From positions 41,960,862-42,024,861 of the forward strand of contig NC_091298.1 in NCBI RefSeq assembly GCF_038502225.1: 64,000 nucleotides of DNA, in the 5' to 3' direction. A program made the position numbers and the translations under genes. This DNA is from Cherax quadricarinatus (lineage: Eukaryota; Arthropoda; Malacostraca; Decapoda; Parastacidae). Below, in pieces: positions 26,213 through 37,620 of this stretch. The notes beneath the pieces were generated by a model. The model ran no database searches. It saw only the letters and a program-made list of their open reading frames with translations, and was not told where the DNA came from. Position 1 is the first letter of the stretch. The number at the start of each line of letters is the position of its first letter.

Positions 26213-27600
26213 GTGAAGTTGTGGATGCACACAAGAATGACCTCTACACATGAGTGAGGTGCACACAAGAATGACCTACACACAGGGGTGAGGTGCACAC
26301 AAGAATGACCTACACACAGGAGTGAGGTGCACACAAGAATGATCTACACACAGGGGTGAGGTGCACACAAGAATGACATACACAAAGGAGTGAGGTGCAC
26401 ACAAGAATGACCTACACACAGGAGTGAGGTGCACACAAAATTGACCTACACACAGGAGTGAGGTGCACACAAGAATGACCTACACACAGGAGTGAGGTGC
26501 TCACAAGAATGACCTACACACATGAGTGAGGTGCACACAAGAATGACCTACACACAGGAGTGAGGTGCACACAAGAATTACATACACAAAGGAGTGAGGT
26601 GCACACAAAAATGACCTACACACAGGAGTGAGGTGCACACAAAATTGACCTACACATAGGAGTGAGGTGCACACAAGAATGACCTACACACAGGAGTGAG
26701 GTGCTCACAAGAATGACCTACACACATGAGTGAGGTGCACACAAGAATGACCTACACACAGGAGTGAGGTGCACACAAGAATTACATACACAAAGGAGTG
26801 AGGTGCACACAAGAATGACCTACACACATGAGTGAGGTGCACACAAAATTGACCTACACACAGGAGTGAGGTGCTCACAAGAATGACCTACACACATGAG
26901 TGAGGTGCACACAAGAATGACCTACACACAGGAGTGAGGTGCACACAAGAATGACCTACACACAGAGGTGAGGTGCACACAAGAATGACCTACACACAGA
27001 GGTGAGGTGCACACAAGAATGACCTACACGAAGGAGTGAGGTGCACACAGGAATGATCTATATACAGAATTGAGGTGCACACAAGAATGACCTATACAGA
27101 GGAGTGAGGTGCACACAAGAATGACCTACACACAGGAGTGAGGTGCACACAAGAATGACCTACACACAGGAGTGAGGTGCACACAAGAATGACCTACACA
27201 CAGGAGTGAGGTGCACACAAGAATGACCTACACACAGGAGTGAGGTGCACACAAGAATGACCTACACACATGAGTGAGGTGCACACAAGAATGACCTACA
27301 CACAGGAGTGAGGTGCACACAAGAATGACCTACACACAGGAGTGAGGTGCACACAAGAATGACCTAAACACAGGAGTTAGGTGCACACAAGAATGACCTA
27401 CACACAGGAGTGAGGTGCACACAAGAATGACCTAAACACAGGAGTGAGGTGCACACAAGAATGGCCTACGCACAGGAGTGAGGTGCACACAAGAATGACC
27501 TAAACACAGGAGTGAGGTGCACACAAGAATGGCCTACGCACAGGAGTGAGGTGCACACAAGAATGACCAAAACACAGGAGTGAGTTGCACACAAGAATGA
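26213..27600. repeat. 34-bp minisatellite
   Basis: About 40 copies of a 34-bp unit (AAGAATGACCTACACACAGG + AGTGAGGTGCACAC). Blocks of variant units recur in order (AAATTGACC, GTGCTCAC, ATTACATACACAAAGG at about 26440-26600, 26640-26810 and 26850), showing multi-unit duplication. It abuts the 30-bp array on the left without spacer and the 35-bp array on the right. Confidence 0.95.
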
Positions 27601-28755
27601 CCTACAAAACATTGCCACAAACAAGTAGAGTGAGTGTTGGTAGACACACAATACAAGAAATAGAATGAGTGTTGGCAGACACACAACACAACAAGTAGAG
27701 TGAGTGTTGGCAGACACACAACACAACAAGTAGAGTGAGTGTTGGCAGACATACAACACTGCAAGTAGAGTGAGTGTTGGCAGACATACAACACTGCAAG
27801 TAGAGTGAGTGTTGGCAGACATACAACACAGCAAGTAGAGTGAGTGTTGGCAGACACACAACACAACAAGTAGAGTGAGTGTTGGCAGACATACAACACA
27901 ACAAGTAGAGTGAGTGTTGGCAGACATACAACACAACAAGTAGATTGAGTGTTGGCAGACATACAACACAACAAGTAGAGTGAGTGTTGGCAGACACACA
28001 ACACAACAAGTAGGGTGAGTGCTTGCAGACACACAACACAACAAGTAGAGTGAGTGTTGGTAGACATACAACACAACAAGTAGATTGAGTGTTGGCAGAC
28101 ATACAACACAACAAGTAGAGTGAGTGTTGGTAGACATACAACACAACAAGTAGATTGAGTGTTGGCAGACATACAACACAACAAGTAGAGTGAGTGTTTG
28201 CAGACACACACACCAAGTAGAGTGAGTGTTGGCAGATACACAACACAACAAGTAGGGTGAGTGTTGGCAGACACACACAACAAGTAGAGTGAGTGTTGGT
28301 AGACATACAACACAACAAGTAGAGTGAGTGTTGGTAGACACACAACACAACAAGTAGAGTGAGTGTTGGCAGATACACAACACAACAAGTAGGGTGAGTG
28401 TTTGCAGACACACACAACAAGTAGAGTGAGTGTTGGCAGATACACAACACAACAAGTAGGGTGAGTGTTGGCAGACACACACAACAAGTAGAGTGAGTGT
28501 TGGTAGACATACAACACAACAAGTAGAGTGAGTGTTGGTAGACACACAACACAAGTAGAGTGAGTGTTGGTAGACACACAACACAAGTAGAGTGAGTGTT
28601 GCCAGGCACACAACACAACAAGTAGAGTGAGTGTTGGCAGACACACACAACAAGTAGAGTGAGTGTTGGCAGACATACAACACAACTAGTAGGGTGAGTG
28701 TTGGCAGACACACAACACAACAAGTAGAGTGAGTGTTGCCAGGCACACAACACAA
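27601..28755. repeat. 35-bp minisatellite
   Basis: About 33 copies of a unit of about 35 bp (CAAGTAGAGTGAGTGTTGGC + AGACACACAACACAA). Shorter units of about 30-32 bp lack one ACACA/CAACA step. Minus-strand frames of about 380-430 codons with a CVVCLPTLTLLV-type period are artefacts. Confidence 0.95.
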
Positions 28756-29685
28756 CTGGTGTAGTCATTAAAACAGAAAAAACTTCCAACAAATGATGCA
28801 CCCACTTGAAGGTTAAGCGTCACAGTGCTTAATGTGATCCTCACTCTCAAGGTTACTCAAGCGGTGACCAGCGGTCCCAACCCAGACCTTGTGAGTGTTG
28901 TTGTAGCGAGGGGTTCAGGTGAGATCTTAGTTAAATAACATGAGTTACCAGGTTGAGAGACGGTGGTACACAAGAGTGAGAATAATACATTATTTGATCT
29001 GAATGTAATATATACACTGAATGGAATACAGTATTCTATCATGGCTAAATAGTGATATTTTCTTTCATTCAGTAGTAATTCATAATGGTAATTATCACTT
29101 TTACAATGAAGTTAACTTTTTTAGCATTTTTAAAAAAGAGTTTGGCCACATATGGCCTGGGAAGTCTGGCCACCTTGATGCAACTTTGAATATCGGGAGA
29201 GGTTGTGCATTTGTGTTTGTGCATGGTATAATTTTGGATTTTCTCATTTTCTTTTTAGCAAGTTTAATTTTAATTTGTTGTGTCCACCTCTTTTATGAAT
29301 AATTACGTTGTTGGAATATTTAATATTGAATCATTGTGATCTAATTCTTCACATTAATGAAAATTTTTAAAAATTTTCCTGATTCCGGTTGTTGCTAATT
29401 TATGTAGAATGGATATAAAATATGTTTTATTTTAATAAATACAGATAAATTTTAATAATAAATACATTTCATAATACAGAGAACAACTGCTTCACCACAC
29501 TTGTCTTTCTTAAAGTAAATTGACATTTTCATATTTATTATGCTATTATTTTACAATTCAAATATGACTTCTAGTTTTTGGATTTTTTAATGCTCCAGAT
29601 ATTTATTTCCATATCAAATGATTTGTTTTACTAAACTAGTCATATCTTTTTAAGGGAGACATGACATGTTCTGAAAGAAGAAAGT
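28756..29685. other. AT-rich single-copy region, no gene seen
   Basis: Unique AT-rich sequence with several AATAAA strings around 29440-29460. A 93-codon plus frame at 29021-29302 is isolated and resembles nothing I know. No RNA gene or repeat recognised. It precedes the hAT transposase remnant and may include its 5' flank. Confidence 0.5.
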
Positions 29686-29929
29686 TTGATGGTGACAATG
29701 GCTCCTTCAAGGAAGAACGGATACAACAGTTATACTTTCATTCTTCCCACAAGCAGTTCTAAGTCACTTTGTTTCATATGTAGTGAAACAATTGTCTTAG
29801 TGAAGAGCAGTAATGTGAAACACCATTATGAAACTAAACACAGTGGATTTGCAAAGATGTATCAGCCAGGAACTGAAGACAAAAAGAAAACAATAAATCA
29901 GCTGACATCGCAGTATGAGAGATCAAGCG

Positions 29930-31285
29930 TTGATGTTGTCAGTACCACGACAACCCAGGAGACAGCAGTGGAAGATCAGCCGTTGATGTTGTCAGTGTTA
30001 CGACAACCCAGGAGACAGCAGTGGATGATCAGCCGTTGATGTTGTCAGTGTTACGACAACCCAGGAGACAGCAGTGGAAGATCAGCCGTTGATGTTGTCA
30101 GTACCACGACAACCCAGGAGACAGCAGTGGAAGATCAGCCGTTGATGTTGTCAGTACCACGACAACCCAGGAGACAGCAGTGGAAGATCAACCGTTGATG
30201 TTGTCAGTACCACGACAACCCAGGAAACAGCAGTGGATGATCAACCGTTGATGTTGTCAGTACCACGACAACCCAGGAGACAGCAGTGGAAGATCAGCCG
30301 TTGATGTTGTCAGTACCACGACAACCCAGGAGACAGCAGTGGAAGATCAACCGTTGATGTTGTCAGTACCACGACAACCCAGGAGACAGCAGTGGATGAT
30401 CAGCCGTTGATGTTGTCAGTACCACGACAACCCAGGAGACAGCAGTGGAAGATCAACCGTTGATGTTGTCAGTACCACGACAACCCAGGAAACAGCAGTG
30501 GATGATCAACCGTTGATGTTGTCAGTACCACGACAACCCAGGAGACAGCAGTGGAAGATCAGCCGTTGATGTTGTCAGTACCACGACAACCCAGGAGATA
30601 GCAGTGGAAGATCAGCCGTTGATGTTGTCAGTACCACGACAACCCAGGAGACAGCAGTGGAAGATCAACCGTTGATGTTGTCAGTACCACGACAACCCAG
30701 GAGACAGCAGTGGAAGATCAACTGTAATTGTTGTCAGTGTTACGACAACCCAGGAGACAGCAGTGGAAGATCAACCGTTGATGTTGTCAGTACCACGACA
30801 ACCCAGGAGACAGCACTGGAAGATCAACCGTTGATGTTGTCAGTACCACGACAACCCAGGAGACAGCAGTGGAAGATCAACCGTTGATGTACCACGACAA
30901 CCCAGGAGACCGCAGTGGAAGATCAACCGTAGTTGTTGTCAGTGCCACGACAACCCAGGAGACAGCAGTGGAAGATCAACCGTAGTTGTTGTCAGTGTTA
31001 CGACAACCCAGGAGACAGCAGTGGAAGATCAACCGTTGATGTTGTCAGTACCACGACAACCCAGGAGACAGCAGTGGAAGATCAACCGTTGATGTTGTCA
31101 GTACCACGACAACCCAGGAGACAGCAGTGGAAGATCAACCGTAGTTGTTGTCAGTACCACGACAACCCAGGAGACGGCAGTGAAAGATCAACCATAGATG
31201 TTGTCAGTACCACGACAACCCAGGAGACAGCAGTGGAAGATAAACCGTAGATGTTGTCAGTACCACGACAACCCAGGAGACAGCA
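29930..31285. repeat. 53-bp minisatellite grown from hAT coding sequence
   Basis: About 26 units of 53 bp (TTGATGTTGTCAGTACCACG + ACAACCCAGGAGACAGCAGT + GGAAGATCAACCG). The first unit is continuous in frame with the upstream transposase (DVVSTTTTQETAVEDQP), so the founding sequence is the gene itself. Variants include TGTTACGAC for TACCACGAC and GTAGTTGTT for TTGATGTT. One unit near 30880 is shorter. Since 53 is not a multiple of 3, each unit shifts frame. Confidence 0.93.
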
Positions 31286-31384
31286 GTGTAATGTTCACTT
31301 AGAATAAGTTGGATCTTGGGAAAACACAAAAATTGTTAAAGAAATTGTTAAAGAATTTATGTTGGAAACTGCCGATACATTGTT

Positions 31385-31640
31385 TGGTGCTCTGGTGGCC
31401 AAAGCTCTCGCTTCACATGGCGAAGGTCTGGGTTCGATTCCCAGCTAGGGTAGAAACATTGGGCGTGTTTCCTTACACCTTTTGTCTATGTTCACGATCA
31501 GTAATTGGGTACCTGGGTGTTAGTGGACTGGTGTGAGTCGCATCCTGGGACACTGACCTATTTGCCCGAAGTGTTCAGTATAACAAAGGGCATTCTATAG
31601 AGTAGTATGTCATTGATGTCATGTATACCATGTACATGTT

Positions 31641-31698
<58 letters not shown>

Positions 31699-31720
31699 CA
31701 GTAATAGTAGTAGTAGTATA
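31385..31720 (+). mobile_element. tRNA-derived SINE with (TAG)n tail
   Basis: The head is tRNA-like: A-box-type TGGTGGCCAAAGC, an anticodon-arm-like CTCGCTTCACATGGCGA, and a B box GGTTCGATTCC within a paired TGGG/CCCA T-arm. The body (CCTTACACC, GGTACCTGGGTGTTAGT, GTGTGAGTCGCATCCTGGGA) is the decapod SINE type I recognise, and it ends in a (TAG)n microsatellite at 31641-31717. It interrupts the transposase frame between '...ETADTLF' and 'KQKKEIKDK', so it inserted after the hAT copy was in place. Transcription would use the internal Pol III promoter if active. Confidence 0.8.
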
Positions 31721-32861
31721 AACAGAAAAAAGAGATAAAAGACAAAAAGCAGATTCCGTTATCTGATTACACATCAACGAGGAGAACAGAAGCTGAAGAT
31801 CTTATGTCACAACTTGATTTAGGACTGAAAAAAAACCTTTGTATTTCACTGCTTTAGATGACAGTACCGATAATGCTCAACTCGTGGTATTTGTGAGATA
31901 TTACGATGCAGAGAAAAAAAAAGAATTTTGCTAAGATATGTTGGGTGTGACCGACCTTCAAGGAAGAACACGAGGTGAGGATATATATGGATCCTTGAAA
32001 ACCATATTAGAATCGAGAAATATTGATGTTAAATCCATTATTTCACTGACCATAGATGGAGCTCCAGCAATGATTGATCAAGAAAAGGGACTAGTCGAAT
32101 GATTAATGGAAGATAATCCCGACATGATGACTTATCACTGCATTATCCAACAATGAGTACTATGTGTCAGTCTGGGAGATGAGTATGGTGACCTCATAGA
32201 GACTATTATGAAGCTAGTAAACTTCCTTCCATCAACGTCAGCACTACAGCACCGTCTACTCCGAAGCTTTCTAATTGAGGTTGATGCATGTTGTGACGAT
32301 ATACTTCTGCACAATAATGTGAGTTGGTTGAGTAAGGGAAGGGTTCTGGAGCGATTTTGGGCAATCTGGAAAGAGTTACAGACTTTTCTCAAAGATCAAA
32401 ACAGTGTGAAAGCAAAGACATTTTCTGATTTTTTGGAAGATGACAAGAAAATGGAGTGTTGGTTTTTCAGAATAATGTAACATACGAACGATCTTAACGT
32501 TAAACTGCAAGGGGGGAAAACACACCATTCTCAACATGATCTTAACAATTCCAGCTTTTCAGAAGAAACTGGAACTTTTCGCTATGTTCATAGCCAAATT
32601 TTACATTTCCCCAGACGTGTGGAGCAACGCAATGATACAACATATACTAAATGTGTCTATTTCATTGAGAAGCTGATCTAAATTTTCAAGTTACGCTTTG
32701 ATAACTATGTTCTTGGAAAACAGTTGCTGGTGTTTGTTCAAAACCCCTTTGTAGTGGAGGATATCATAGAATTATTAGTCGAAGCAAAAGAAGCCTTCAA
32801 ATGGGTAGATGATGCAAAAATTCAACTGGAACTCAAAGACTTCCAAGATAATATGACACTG

Positions 32862-33146
32862 AGACAAGTACTCTGTGATGCTGAGGCAAGTACTCTGTGA
32901 CGCTGAGACAAGCACTCTGTGATGCTAAGACAAGCACTCTGTGATGCTGAGACAAGTACTCTGTGATGCTGAGACAAGCACTCTGTGATGCTGAGACAAG
33001 CACTCTGTGATGCTGAGACAAGTACTCTGTGATGCTGAGACAAGCACTCTGTGATGCGGAGGCAAGTAGTCTGTGACGCTGAGACAAGCACTCTGTGATG
33101 CTGAGACAAATACTCTGTGACACTGAGACAAGCACTCTGTAATGCT
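32862..33146. repeat. 22-bp satellite, left segment
   Basis: About 13 copies of a 22-bp unit (CTGAGACAAGTACTCTGTGATG). The array begins inside the transposase remnant, whose last readable bases already contain ACACTGAGACAAGTACTCTGTGATG-like sequence. It stops at the 3' end of the LINE at 33147 and resumes at 37621. Confidence 0.93.
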
Positions 33147-33149
33147 GAC

Positions 33150-36100
33150 CTGGAGTTTACCTGGAGAGAGCTCCGGGGGTCAACGCCCCCGCGGCCCGGT
33201 CCGGTCTGTGACCAGGCCTCCTGGTGGATCAGAGCCTGATAAACCAGGCTGTTGCTGCTGGCTGCACGCAAACCAACGTACGAGCCACAGCCCGGCTGGT
33301 CAGGAACCGACTTTAGGTGCTTGTCCAGTGCCAGCTTGAAGACTGCCAGGGGTCTGTCGGTAATCCTCCTTATGTATGCTGGGAGGCAGTTGAACAGTCT
33401 CGGGCCCCTGACACTTATTGTATGGTCTCTTAACGGGCTAGTGACACCCCTGCTTTTCATTGGGGGGATGTTGCATCGTCTGCCAAGACTTTTGCTTTCG
33501 TAGAGAGTGATTTTCGTGTGCAAGTTCGGTACTAGTCCCTCTAGGATTTTCCAGGTGTATATAATCATGTATCTCTCCCGCCTGCATTCCAGGGAATACA
33601 GGTTCAGGAACCTCAAGCGCTCCCAGTAATTGAGGTGTTTTATTTCCGTTATGCGCGCCGTGAAGGTTCTCTGTACATTTTCTAGGTCAGCAATTTCACC
33701 TGCCTTGAAAGGTGCTGTTAGTGTGCAGCAATATTCCAGCCTAGATAGAACAAGTGACCTGAAGAGTGTCATCATAGGCTTGGCCTCCCTAGTTTTGAAG
33801 GTTCTCATTATCCATCCTGTCATTTTCCTAGCAGATGCGATTGATACAATGTTATGGTCCTTGAAGGTGAGATCCTCTGACATGATCACTCCCAGGTCTT
33901 TGACGTTGGTGTTTCGCTCTATTTTGTGGCCAGAATTTGTTTTGTACTCTGATGAAGATTTAATTTCCTCGTGTTTACCATATCTGAGTAATTGAAATTT
34001 CTCATCGTTGAACTTCATATTGTTTTCTGCAGCCCACTGAAAGATTCGGTTGATGTCCGCCTGGAGCCTTGCAGTGTCTGCAATGGAAGATACTGTCATG
34101 CAGATTCGGGTGTCATCTGCAAAGGAAGACACGGTGCTGTGGCTGACATCCTTGTCTATGTCGGATATGAGGATGAGGAACAAGATGGGAGCGAGTACTG
34201 TGCCTTGTGGAACAGAGCTTTTCACCGTAGCTGCCTCGGACTTATTCTCTGTGTTCTGTTAGTGAGGAAATTATAGATCCATCGACCGACTTTCCCTGTT
34301 ATCCCTTTAGCAAGCATTTTGTGCGCTATTACGCCATGGTCACACTTGTCGAAGGCTTTTGCAAAGTCTGTATATATTACATCAGCATTCTTTTTATCTT
34401 CTAGTGCATTTAGGACCTTGTCGTAGTGATCCAATAGTTGAGACAGACAGGAGCGACCTGTTCTAAACCCATGTTGCCCTGGGTTGTGTAACTGATGGAT
34501 TTCTAGATGGGTGGTGATCTTGCTTCTTAGGACCCTTTCAAAGATTTTTATGATATGGGATGTTAGTGCTATCGGTCTGTAGTTCTTTGCTGTTGCTTTA
34601 CTGCCCCCTTTGTGGAGTGGGGCTATGTCTGTTGTTTTTTAGTAACTGTGGGACGACCCCCGTGTCCATGCTCCCTCTCCATAGGATGGAAAAGGCTCGT
34701 GATAGGGGCTTCTTGCAGTTCTTGATGAACACGGAGTTCCATGAGTCTGGCCCTGGGGCAGAGTGCATGGGCATGTCATTTATCGCCTGTTCGAAGTCAT
34801 TTGGCGTCAGGATAACATCGGATAGGCTTGTGTTAACCAAATTTTGTGGCTCTCTCATAAAATATTCGTTTTGATCTTTGACTCTCAGTCTGGTTAGCGG
34901 CTTGCTAAAAACTGAGTCATATTGGGACTTGAGTAGCTCACTCATTTCCTTGCTGTCATCTGTGTAGGACCCATCTTGTTTAAGTAGGGGCCCAATACTG
35001 GATGTTGTTCTCGACTTTGATTTGGCATAGGAGAACAAATACTTTGGGTTTCTTTCGATTTCATTTATGGCTTTTAGTTCTTCCCTCGATTCCTGACTCC
35101 TATAAGATTCCTTTAGCTTGAGTTCGATGCTTGCTATTTCTCTGACCAGTGTCTCCCTACGCATTTCAGATATATTGACCTCTTTTAGCCGCTCTGTTGT
35201 TCTTTTCCGTCGCCTGTAAAGGGAGCGCCTGTCTCTTTCTATTTTACATCTACTCCTCCTTTTTCTTAGAGGAATAAGCCTTATGCATACATCGAGTGCC
35301 ACCAAGTTAATCTGTTCTAGGCATACGTTGGGGTCTGTGTTGCTTAGTATATCTTCCCAGCTTATATCGGTTAGGACTTGGTTTACTTGGTCCCACTTTA
35401 TGTTTTTGTTATTGAAGTTGAATTTGGTGAATGCTCCCTCATGACTAGTCTCATTATGTCGGTCTGGGGCTCCACGCATACATGTCTGAACCTCAATTAT
35501 GTTGTGATCTGAGTATATTGTTTTAGATATGGTGACATTTCTTATCAGATCATCATTGTTAGTGAAGATGAGGTCTAGTGTATTCTCCAGTCTAGTAGGC
35601 TCTATTATTTGCTGGTTTAAATTGAATTTTGTGCAGAGATTTAAAAGCTCGTGTGAGTGTGAGTTTTCATCAGAGCTGCCTCCTGGTGTTATTACTGCAA
35701 CAATATTATTTGCTATATTCCTCCATTTTAGGTGCCTTAAGTTGAAATCCCCCAGGAGCAAGATGTTGGGTGCAGGAGCTAGAAGATTTTCCAGACAGTG
35801 GTCAATTTTTAACAGCTGTTCCTGGAATTGCTGGGATGTTGCATCCAGAGGCTTGTAGACTACCACAATGACTAGGTTTTGGTTCTCGACCTTTACTGCT
35901 AAAACTTCCACTACATCATTTGAGGCATTTAGCAGTTCTGTGCAAACAAGTGACTCTGCAATGTACAGGCCAACCCCCCCTTTTTGCCTGTTCACTCTGT
36001 CACATCTGTATAGGTTGTAACCTGGGATCCATATTTCGTTGTCCAAGTGATCCTTTATGTGGGTCTCAGTGAAAGCCGCGAACATTGCCTTTGCCTCTGC

Positions 36101-36277
36101 AAGCAGTCCACGGATGAAAGGTATTTTGTTGTTTGTTGCTGGCTTTAGACCCTGTATATTTGCAAAGAAGAATGTCATCGGACTGGTGGTCTTGTTGGTA
36201 CTGGGGGGGGGATTTTTTTCCGGCATTAGTATCTGTATCTGTTGGTTTGGAGTGGAGGCCATCGACTGTGGTTCCAC
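33150..36277 (-). pseudogene. LINE ORF2: APE endonuclease and reverse transcriptase, frameshifted
   Basis: From 36277 downward the frame encodes an APE-type endonuclease (ANIQGL, FTETHI, KGGVGLYI, LLGDFNLRHLKW, SDHNIIEV), then the linker and RT fingers (SAPGPDSWN). A T-run expansion near 34636 shifts the frame. The middle part (GQHGFRTGRSC, YTDFAKAFDKCDH) follows in a second frame, and another break near 34225 precedes the palm in a third (SSVPQGTVLAPILF, SFADDTRI). The C-terminal domain runs to the element end near 33150. The FADD catalytic pair is intact, so the copy decayed mainly by indels. Family CR1/L2-like by RT motifs. Confidence 0.85.
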
Positions 36278-37617
36278 TCCAGGAATGACTGGATTTGGTG
36301 TACGATTTCTGCCATTTCCTGCCAGTTTTTTTTCCTTCCTGGCACTAAAAAACCTCTCCCTCTTGAGTGGCTGTGGCTACCCAGGTTTTCCCATGGCCTG
36401 GATGTTTTGTATCTTTTTGTACCCTTTAGATAGTGTGCCTGGCAATTTAAGTTATAGCACAGTCTTTCCTGTACTGAAGAGGTACACATTTCAGGGTGAA
36501 AAAGCTTACAGGAAGGGAGTTTGCATTTTCCTGATGTCATATGGGCATGGCATTTTCTAGGGTGGTCATAGTTGCACGTCCCGTCTGTTTTTCCAGATTT
36601 CCCATGTCTGCAGATACCAAGTGCATAGTATGTGCACAGGCTTGGTTTCCGTTTGCCTTGGGTTTCTGTGACTGTATTTTCTGTTGGTGCATGTTTCCCT
36701 GTCTTATTCCTATCCTCCCTAGCACCAACAATGGAGCTCCCACCAGTTGTTTTTGGTAATATATCCTCACTATAGCTAGTGGAGTCCTCTTGTTTGCTAT
36801 TTCCTGTGGTATTTCTTGTTTGCTATTTCCTGTGGTATTTCTAGTTTGCAATGTTGGTTTTATCTTATCTTTGACTACACTTGTTTCCCCACTACGGCTC
36901 CTGTCCCCTATGAGGTCATTTATATGTATTCCTTCCTGCGTATAATTCCCGACTACCTGGACAAAATCTCCAGCTTCACCATTACTGTCTCCCAGGACAG
37001 CACCTCCAGCTTCACCATTACTGTCTCCCAGGACAGCACCTCCAGCTTCACCATTACTGTCTCCCAGGACAGCACCTCCAGCTTCACCATTACTGTCTCC
37101 CAGGACAGCACCTCCAGCTTCATTACTGTCTCCCAGGACAGCACCTCCAGCTTCACCATTACTGTCTCCCAGGACAGCACCTCCAGCTTCACCATTACTG
37201 TCTCCCAGGACAGCACCTCCAGCTTCACCATTACTGTCTCTCAGGACAGCACTATCAGCCCCCCATTTACTGACTACCAGGACATCACCTCCAGCCTTAC
37301 AGTTTCTGACTACATGGCCAGTATCAAGGGCAGTACCATTCAGCCCAGACTTTTTATGTTCCCATCTGTTGTAGAAAGCTTCCAGGTTGTCTATGAAAGC
37401 AGCTTTGATGTTGCCCTCTTTTAATACCCTTGTGATTTTAGTCCACAGATTTTCCTCATTTGGGCGTACCCAAAAACACTTCCCTGTTTTAATACTGCTT
37501 GTAGCTAGTTCTTGGATATCTGCACAAGGGGCGTGACACCAATTTCCACAAAAATGACAATTTATCCATGTGGAAGCCCGTTTGTTTGATTGACTGCAGA
37601 CTACACACAGCTTCATA
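36230..37617 (-). pseudogene. LINE ORF1 with PHD-like finger and 12-residue repeats
   Basis: The protein starts MKLCVVCSQ at 37617 and has a PHD-like Cys/His array (CVVC, CHFCGNWCHAPC, then KCFWVRPNE). The last part normally carries a Cys pair, and here one expected Cys reads Arg. Then come about seven near-identical 12-residue repeats (GEAGGAVLGDSN, 36-bp DNA units at 36960-37250), one shortened by an in-frame deletion. After a frame break near 36540 the C-terminal Cys-rich segment (KCKLPSC, FHPEMC, LCYNLNC) lies in another frame to about 36230. Such fingers suggest nucleic-acid or chromatin binding; this is inferred from family knowledge. Confidence 0.7.
36953..37250. repeat. 36-bp minisatellite inside LINE ORF1
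   Basis: About eight 36-bp units (AGCTTCACCATTACTGTCTC + CCAGGACAGCACCTCC on plus), in frame with ORF1 on the minus strand. One unit near 37120 is shortened, in frame. The outer units are diverged (TCTCAGGACAGCACTATCAG at the right end). Confidence 0.9.
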
Positions 37618-37620
37618 ATG

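Larger units (their letters stand above)
29686..32880 (+). pseudogene. hAT-superfamily transposase remnant (ZBED5/GTF2IRD2-like)
   Basis: The frame begins with a BED-like zinc finger (CFICSE ... HHYETKH, about residues 28-50 from 29686). After a 53-bp minisatellite (29930-31285) the gene resumes at about 31310 and is cut by a SINE. From about 31725 it continues with degraded hAT catalytic-domain motifs: ALDDSTDNAQLVVFVRYY, SIISLTIDGAPAM, TYHCII, then LLHNNVSWLSKGRVLERF at about 32300. The last recognisable part is the segment DNYVLGKQLLVF at about 32700-32740. In-frame stops (after GLVE near 32100, after CIIQQ) and frameshifts show it is dead. The closest families I recognise are host-domesticated and free hAT proteins with BED fingers. 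I saw no terminal inverted repeats or 8-bp TSD. Confidence 0.8.
33147..37620 (-). mobile_element. CR1/L2-like LINE inserted in the 22-bp satellite
   Basis: A nearly complete minus-strand LINE (ORF1 with PHD-like finger, then APE endonuclease and RT) splits the 22-bp satellite. Its 3' end (plus coordinate 33147) lies in the motif CCTGGAGTTTACCTGGAGAG, and its 5' end lies just upstream of the ORF1 ATG at 37617. GCTGA is present at both edges, but the satellite itself contains GCTGA, so a target-site duplication cannot be proved. Several frameshifts make it non-autonomous today. Confidence 0.85.

Noticed and set aside
24198..26334. Long minus frames of 678 and 662 codons (RSQLHSRRIT, EEDNKITASL) as a possible structural repeat protein
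   Set aside because: Frames are open on both strands because the 30-bp unit is a multiple of 3 and stop-free; no splice signals, start context or flanking conserved domain.
29021..29302. 93-codon plus frame as a small host gene
   Set aside because: AT-rich, no recognisable domain, no supporting context.
31385..31460. Functional tRNA gene
   Set aside because: The tRNA-like head lacks a proper acceptor stem and is joined to a SINE body and (TAG)n tail.
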